Notes under the pieces: model-generated
Seen by the model: the letters and a program-made list of their open reading frames with translations, nothing else
What the model was told of the DNA's origin: nothing
Database searches by the model: none
Translations under genes and position numbers: made by a program
In this document: positions 57,701 to 64,000 of the stretch, piece by piece
Position numbering within the stretch: position 1 is the first letter of the stretch
How the letters are laid out: each line of letters begins with the position of its first letter
Assembly (NCBI GenBank): GCA_903813345.2
Contig: CAIIXF020000008.1
Coordinates: 15,238,822-15,302,821, forward strand
Direction of reading: 5' to 3'
From: Owenia fusiformis
Lineage: Eukaryota > Annelida > Polychaeta > Sabellida > Oweniidae
DNA: 64,000 bases

Positions 57701-60675
57701 CTGAGATAATCTCATGATGACCCTTGCAGCCAAACAGATTCAATTTCCTCCTTTGTTTTGTGTATTTAAGCTGCATATTACCCAAGACCTCCTTAAAACT
57801 TAAGATATTTGTCTTCTGAGCAATTTATTAATATGAGATATTGACCGTGTGAAGAATATGAAATAATGATTATCATAGTTTTTGTATCTTTGACAACTGT
57901 GATGTTTTGTATAATTTGCAAGGGTGTCAGATCATCTTATCTCTTCAAGTTGAGAGGTTTAAAATATCAATTTTCGAAATCACTAGGCTTTCAAATGTGT
58001 AAACAAAGCATGTTGTGGAGGAGTTTTTTTTATCATGTTTTTGATTCTCTAGTTTCAATTTCAATCTATGTTCACTTTGAACAAAAATATGTTGACTTGT
58101 TCGGAGATTGAGATGGGTTGATCGTAACCTTTTTTGCCGTATGTAATCTTTTAAGTTTTAACCAAGAGTTCCAAAGCTTTTAGTTTTTATGTGTGGGATT
58201 CATTTAGCTTGCAATTTATTTCATTTGACATTGTTCCAAAAATATGCATATGGTTGACATTTTTAAAATATTTACCAAACAGAAATTAGCATAATCATGT
58301 CTATACTGAAACTCATGGAATGTTTGACACGTTCTCGGCTGCTTTGATAGTTGAATACTTTAAACAACACACGAGGCTCCACCCAATTAAAGCAATTAAT
58401 TTAAAGGATGTTCCATTATTCTCATCTAGGGGTTGTTCTTTTTTCAATGTGGAATATGTTAAATAGCTACGCTGTATTACATTCAATGATTTTGTGATTG
58501 TGCTATTAATTGGTGATTGTGCTATGACTAAGTGTGATCTTGCTTTGCATTGTGCTTAACGCTTATTTGTATTTTAATATTACTTCAGATCAACCCAGAA
58601 GAAGCACATCGTAAAAGAGTGAGACGAGAAAGAAACAAACTTGCTGCGGCTAGATGTCGCCAGCGTAGAACGGACCTCACAAATAAACTTATGGACGTAA
58701 GTACTGAAAAATATTGTTTGGCTTATCCTTCGATTCAGAGGTATTTTTGTTTAAACATAAACAGATGTGATGTGAACGCCTGATTGATTAACATCCTCAA
58801 TTAAGCTTTTTAAAGTAAATATTTTCCAAGGGTATCTGCTGTGATAATATTTCTACAATTATGAAGTTAAATCTGTAAAATATGTAATAAACTGTAACTT
58901 TATATCATACAGTTCTTAATTTGAATATTTGGCAATGGGACTGCTTTGTTTAAAAAATATTGGCTCAGTGATGTATAATTAAAGAGTATATTTCTTGTCA
59001 TGAGTTGGTCACGAGCCTAGCAGTAGAAGCCCCAGGAATAGCAGGTGCCATATTTAGACCCAGATCATGTGATTATCTTTAGTTAAGTACCACAGAGTGA
59101 CACACTTATTGAACCCTATCCTTGAAATGAGCAGTAATTTTTAAATTAAAAGAAAATTATTTTTTCCTCCAATTTAAAGTTCTGCCAGTTAATGAATGTT
59201 TCAGGATTTTTAGAAAATTTGGTTCATTCTGCATAAACTTCTCATTGATTTTGCATATCTGTGAACAAAGACAAATCCGACAGCATTCCACTTATGTATA
59301 AAGAGCATATATTGTTCATCATTTCTGCAAAATTACATGATATTCCATTCAAAAAAACAAATGAATATCATCTTGATATAATTTTCAGGGGTCATTGTCA
59401 TGTATTTTTTAAGTCAAGTTATTAAGCAAAAGTGTTTTGTTTGCACTTTTACGAGAGCTTGTGGTCATGTGCCTTGGGTCAGATTTGTGGTTACCAGCAA
59501 CGTGTGTTGATAATTTCTTCCTTGTGGTACCAATATCATCAGGCACAACTGTTACTGATTTGAATAACCTATAAAACATGTACAAACTCATATATGACTA
59601 AATGTCACCTTACGAAGACACTTCGCCTGAAGTCATCCTGTTCAAAATTATGCAGGTCCAAACACACCAGCTTTTGTGAAAATCAATGATGGGTTCAGAC
59701 AAGTATTTTATCTAAGGATTAATTCTGAAAGGGGTCAGTTTCATATGGGATTAAGTCAATTATTTGATTTGAGGCACATTAGTTTCATCATTATTTGCAT
59801 TGATTTGCAGTTTCAGACAATCATGACTTATTTTATATTAATCACCTAAATTGTGCTTGGAGCATAATTTAGTGAAAGTTCCTCTTTTCTTGGTAATAGT
59901 ATATCTAGTACCATTAACTCACACAAACAATTCAACCTATACATTGTTTTTCAGATTATTAAGTTGTTACATCGATATGACTAACAATTATTTTATAGAA
60001 AATTATGGTCACACGTCACAAAGATGTATTTGTGTCTTTGCAATTCAATATGCAGTATAATAATAGTTTTACAATAACATTTTTCAGGAAACGGAAGTTC
60101 TAGAAGATGAACAACATAACTTAGAGGATCAGATAGAGAAACTTCGACAACAAAAGGAACAGTATGAATTCATCTTGAAAGCCCATCAGGCCAGTTGTAA
60201 AGCCCCAGAAGATGTACGTTGCAAGCCTTTACCCACCCCGACCCCTATCTCTGCCAGTGTATCAGTGATCGTTAAACAGGAACCTAAGACTCAACATGAT
60301 GATTTCTACATGAAAGGGGACGAGTATGATGCTTTGAGTCCTAGTAGCACATGTAGTAGCGAAGTCAGTTCAAATTCGATGACTCAAACGAAAATGGCAG
60401 CTCCAGCAGCTCCCGTTGCGCGACCCCACACACTTCCTATTCCAGCATCATCAGCCAACTCTACTTCAACATCTGTGCCCACTAAAGCCCAGGCCCGATC
60501 AGCACTCACTCCTGGTAGTGTTTTCACTTTGGGGTTTGAGACTATGCTTGATGGATCAACTGGGCTGACACCTATAGCTGGTCCATCATGTGCAAGCCAA
60601 GCCCAAAGAAACTCAAGTGATAGCAGCAACAACTCAGATAACAATATGGCATCTCCTACACTCATGGCACTCTAG
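48789..60675 (+). CDS. FOS: Fos-family bZIP transcription factor (AP-1 subunit)
   Basis: Four exons, 48789-48935, 55951-56268, 58589-58696 and 60088-60675, all in frame, encode 386 aa. Fos pairs with Jun to form AP-1, a nuclear immediate-early regulator. The ATG at 48789 follows an in-frame TAG at 48726. The basic region (about residues 163-182) contains [16 protein letters not shown], with the Fos-type N..AA..C.R contacts. The zipper positions are L189, L196, L203, L210 and Y217. The zipper is followed by [13 protein letters not shown], matching the Fos family's LEFILAAHxxxCK. A SUMO-type VKQE is at 253-256. The C-terminus MASPTLMAL resembles the c-Fos end SPTLLAL. Exon 3 is exactly 108 nt, as in vertebrate FOS by recollection. 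The N-terminal half is Asn/Gln/Pro-rich and poorly conserved. Introns are long (7.0, 2.3 and 1.4 kb). An upstream SRE, CRE and AP-1 site fit immediate-early control. Confidence 0.92.
49267..49435. mobile_element. TIR element GGGGCGGATCC...GATCCGC
   Basis: GGGGCGGATCCAGGATTTT start and GTCTAGATCCGCTGGTG end form an imperfect inverted pair with an internal G-run and G/C-rich patch. Related in its ends to 35942-36275. Fos intron 1. Confidence 0.55.
52207..52315 (-). mobile_element. TGTCACCAC-type MITE copy, inverted
   Basis: ATGTCACCACCACAAATGG start, GTTACAGTCAATAACTTTTT middle, GATGGTGAAATTTTGC end. Fos intron 1. Confidence 0.6.
52745..52862. repeat. Short inverted repeat with C-run/G-run
   Basis: AGTCTTGCT at about 52751 and AGCAAGACT at about 52854 flank a 14-base C-run and a shorter G-run. 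Miniature foldback in Fos intron 1. Confidence 0.5.
52863..55950 (+). other. Rest of Fos intron 1
   Basis: AT-rich. No exon-like sequence seen up to the exon 2 acceptor at 55949-55950. ACAGGGGGTGACCAAAAATA at about 54328 resembles the end of a mariner-type element, but no matching partner end was found. Confidence 0.35.
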
Positions 60676-62740
60676 TTACCAATCTGACTGGAACCTCTGC
60701 AGATGATTTTAAAAAATCACAATATTTCTGGGGAATATTGGAACAGTAGAATACAAGTCATTATATACGAGACTGTTTGCTCAGTATTTCTTGGAAAAAT
60801 TGTGAAGATTATTTTATATTGCATGAGAACGAAACATGCGAGGGTAGACCTTTTTACAGATCTGATGTATTCATTCCTCCTTTTTATACTCACACAGTTT
60901 CACTTATTGGTCAGATGTGATCACATGATAAACAGGGGCATCTGGGATATGACCTCTTGTCATACATTAAGGAGGTAGATTGTATAAAAGTATTATTGCC
61001 AAATAGAACTAAAAATACAAAATGGTAACATTTCAAAATGTAACGTTGTAATCAATCTAAATGGCAATCAGCAGCTGAAAATGCAATACTCATTCCAAAA
61101 TTTTCTTGCCTTAATTAGTAATCATTGATATTAGTATATAAGGTGCTTTGATAAAGGATGAGTGACTTTTTATAGAAAATATAGCCAAATAAATAACACT
61201 TGTTCAATATACATTTTTAAGCAATTTTTGAAAATGAAAATTTGGACGTTTTTTCCAAGTTCACTGCTGATTTTCCAGATATTTATTGGAACTTTGAAGT
61301 AGTTTGTATTGTTCTAGAATTTTTATGATGTAAACAGTTTTGAATAAGTACATTAGTATCTTTGAATGATAAAGTAGTCCATCATTCTTTATTCACACTT
61401 GTACTCTATGGTCATCATGCATTTCATTGTTTGAAAAATTTGGAAATAATGAAGCTATGTGAGGAATTAGATATTCCATCCTTACATCTTGCAATCAAGT
61501 TATTTAAATATTCAGGGGGGCATTAACAGAAACTTCTTAAAGTTAAGAATTCATAAAATCCATTGTTCTCTAAGTGTGACATCATTATATCCATAGTTAC
61601 AATAATTGATTTACTTATTCGTAACTTTACGAAGTTTCTGTTAATGACCCCCTGAATATTAAATATAGAAATGTATGGTTACCAAATTGGTACATTTTAT
61701 AAGGTAAGGGAGACTCCAAAATCAGTTCAATATTTCTAATAAAATAAATCGCTTGGATGTGTATATATATTTATTATAATTCAATCATGCATGCCAATTT
61801 TGTACAATGTAGCCAAAGTATGAACTTTGCTTATATAGCAGCAAAGTTCAGTTTTGTAAGGAACGAAAATATTTTTGAAACGGGTTATTTTATGTTGAGT
61901 GAACAATATAGTCAGTCAATGTACATGTAATTAATTAGAGAAATATTTATTAGCTTAGAGTAGTTCATAGTCATAGCAAGAACAAAAATATGTTCATATG
62001 GATATTTCTAAATAGATGTACAGTAATATAACATTATAGGTCCTAAAGTGTTCTTATTTAGTAGTCTTATACTCTAATATGGAAAATTATCAAAATTAAG
62101 TTACTGTGAAGTGGGGACAATACCCCAAGGGGCATTCAGTGTATTTGACAAAGAAAAACTTTTGTTCAGTTAAATATACAATTTGTTGATAAACAGTAAG
62201 CATATAGAAATTTCTTTGATTATTGAAAAATGTTAAATGTTAAATGTTAAATTATAATTCACTTTGAATAATATAGAGGTACATACGCAATCATTTTTTC
62301 TTATCACACTTTTTATATTTCTTCATAAAGGCATTAGGTTTTGCCATATGGGGAATTTATAGTGCCAAATTACTCAACCTATGATTGCCTCATATTTAAT
62401 TTTGATAGTTATCGATCTCAAAAAGATAATCTACACATTCTTCTGTATAAAAAGATTGACATATCAGAAATTAACGATCTCATATATTTTTATGTTCATA
62501 ATTTGCGATAAATATTCTTGGTCCATATTGATGTGTAAGACTAGTTCAACTCAATAACCTTTTATTATTAAGATTTTTAAATACAATTTTTGAACAATTT
62601 TCATTGCTAAATGAATCTTTAAATATGCATTGTCTGTAAACACTTTTCCATTCTGTGTCATTATAAACAAACATACTAAGAGCATGTATTTTGAAAGAAA
62701 TGTGCAATCAGGAATTATTTAATTTTTAATAAAGTTGAAG
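60676..62740 (+). other. FOS: Probable Fos 3' UTR with AU-rich elements
   Basis: Long AT-rich region with no further ORF. AU-rich nonamers TTATTTAAA (61500-61508) and TTATTTAAT (62715-62723) match the instability-element pattern typical of fos mRNAs. AATAAA signals occur at 61739-61744 and 62728-62733. The true 3' end is unknown. Confidence 0.4.
61507..61660. mobile_element. Foldback with 44-bp arms in the Fos 3' region
   Basis: Arms 61507-61550 and 61617-61660 pair closely. The outer ends read AATATTCAGGGG and CCCCTGAATATT, and the inner match is ACAGAAACTTCTTAAAGTTA against TAACTTTACGAAGTTTCTGT. The loop is about 66 bp. If transcribed it would form a stable stem in the mRNA. Confidence 0.7.
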
Positions 62741-64000
62741 CTTTTAATCCAAAAATATAAATAAACAGTTTAGAACATGAACTGAGACCTATGTACAATA
62801 ATCTAGTCAAAAGGTACGATTTAAGAAACAGATATCTTGTTTAAGCCATCATGTGAATTGAGTCTGAAAACTTTCCTTATTCATATAAAAAACAAATGTT
62901 TTGAATTTTACTAAATGATAGCTGTATCCCATTATTTGATGAAAAATCATAAAACTTGTAATTTTCATGAAATATGACAGAAGGTAAAGCTTTTAAGATT
63001 TCCTATTTGAGAAAAGTAGATCCAAGTTTCAAAGTTATTTCCTTTGAAAAATCAACTTCTAATTTCCTTATTTTTATGACTTTGTCAAATGTTGTCTAAT
63101 ATAGATTATAGTGCCACTTTAAGGTATAGATTTGACAAATGAAAGTCATCATGCACGACATTGGAGCTCTTCAAACGCTCGATCATATAAATTTTTATAA
63201 AAAGTATAGATGTGAAATATTGTGAATCAAGTGCTATTTTATACAATTATCTTCTTAAAAGCTTAAATTATTGAAAATTATTAACAGTTTTATGATACAA
63301 TGGCGATTTGAATTCAAGTATTGAATCAGGATCATTTTGAAATAAAATGAACATTGAGATAAGAAATGTTGAAATGATGAATGGTTTACAGTACTTTTCA
63401 CTTGTCGTAATTTACTCTGGTTAGATTGAATATCAGTTTTACATAAATTGGTGCAAATAAAGTCACTGTAACATATATTAAAACTAAAAACAACCTTTTA
63501 GTTCCTATTTTGATAGAAAAATGCGTTTGAATCCAACGTGCAAGTAAAATAAAAATCCTCATGATGATCCTTCTTCGAAAACAAAATAATTGCTAAGGCT
63601 TTAATTACTCTGGCCCCCAGGACTTATTAAGATATTAAGTGTTGCTATTACATCCCACTTGCTATGAATCAGAATATTGTTAGAGCATATTCCTCAGCTG
63701 CCTTCATAAGTAGATCAAAATTAATTTTTGAGCAAATGTCACTATGTTAGAGGTCTATTGTTGAAATTATCCAAATTGATGATACTGTAAATGATCTGTC
63801 TATATGCAATATTACAGATCATTATATTTTCACAGGTTATTGTTATTGATCTACATAATACATATACATATATTTGTTGATTCACTTTGGTGATGACTAA
63901 CCTTAAGAAAGATTCAAACAGGATCTGGCTGTTATCTAGGTACGTTGTGATTCACTGAACCAAGTGAGATTTTGGAAGCATGTGTTCTACAGTTCTAGGC
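62741..64000. other. AT-rich right end of the window
   Basis: No gene, RNA or clear repeat seen, apart from scattered AATAAA words (e.g. near 63457). Confidence 0.4.

Overview
This is a eukaryotic, animal-type window: AT-rich, GT-AG introns, long non-coding stretches, and genes recognisable as ordinary metazoan families. Intron density, the many small inverted-repeat elements and the gene content suggest a marine invertebrate, perhaps a lophotrochozoan such as a mollusc or brachiopod. The species cannot be fixed from the sequence. I see nothing prokaryotic or viral. The only long ORFs outside host genes belong to a non-LTR retrotransposon.

Layout. (1) Positions 1-22697, minus strand: two tandem PLAT-domain lipoxygenase genes. 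The right copy (13035-22697) is complete, with 15 coding exons and 661 aa. The left copy (328-8904) shows only coding exons 1-8 and runs off the left edge. Their exon phases match, and exon lengths match apart from one codon in exon 3. Introns are full of short inverted-repeat elements and two odd minisatellites built from exon edges. (2) 22857-26063: a 5'-truncated non-LTR retrotransposon about 160 bp upstream of the right lipoxygenase start, next to a foldback element. (3) 27608-28834, minus: intronless PGAP4 (TMEM246), a Golgi GPI-glycan GalNAc transferase. (4) 28835-31784: divergent intergenic region holding a hairpin with two 333-bp arms. (5) 31785-40918, plus: a TMEM145/GPR180-family seven-pass membrane protein in five exons, with a possible alternative last exon near 44465. 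(6) 45434-46030, minus: COA4, a twin-CX9C mitochondrial assembly factor, head-to-head with (7) 46273-47531, plus: DTD2, a D-aminoacyl-tRNA deacylase. (8) 48789-60675, plus: a Fos-family AP-1 bZIP factor in four exons, with an SRE-type CArG box, a CRE and an AP-1 site upstream, then a long AT-rich 3' region.

The genes do not form one pathway. The lipoxygenases are a local tandem duplication; COA4 and DTD2 share a short bidirectional promoter. The most interesting points are the C-terminal Met (not Ile) of the complete lipoxygenase, the near-identical exon 8 of the two paralogues despite diverged flanks, exon-edge repeat arrays that multiply splice-site-like sequences, the phase-compatible alternative TMEM145 exon, and the conserved-looking fos promoter. 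All exon joins were made by eye from splice signals and reading frame and are not supported by transcripts.
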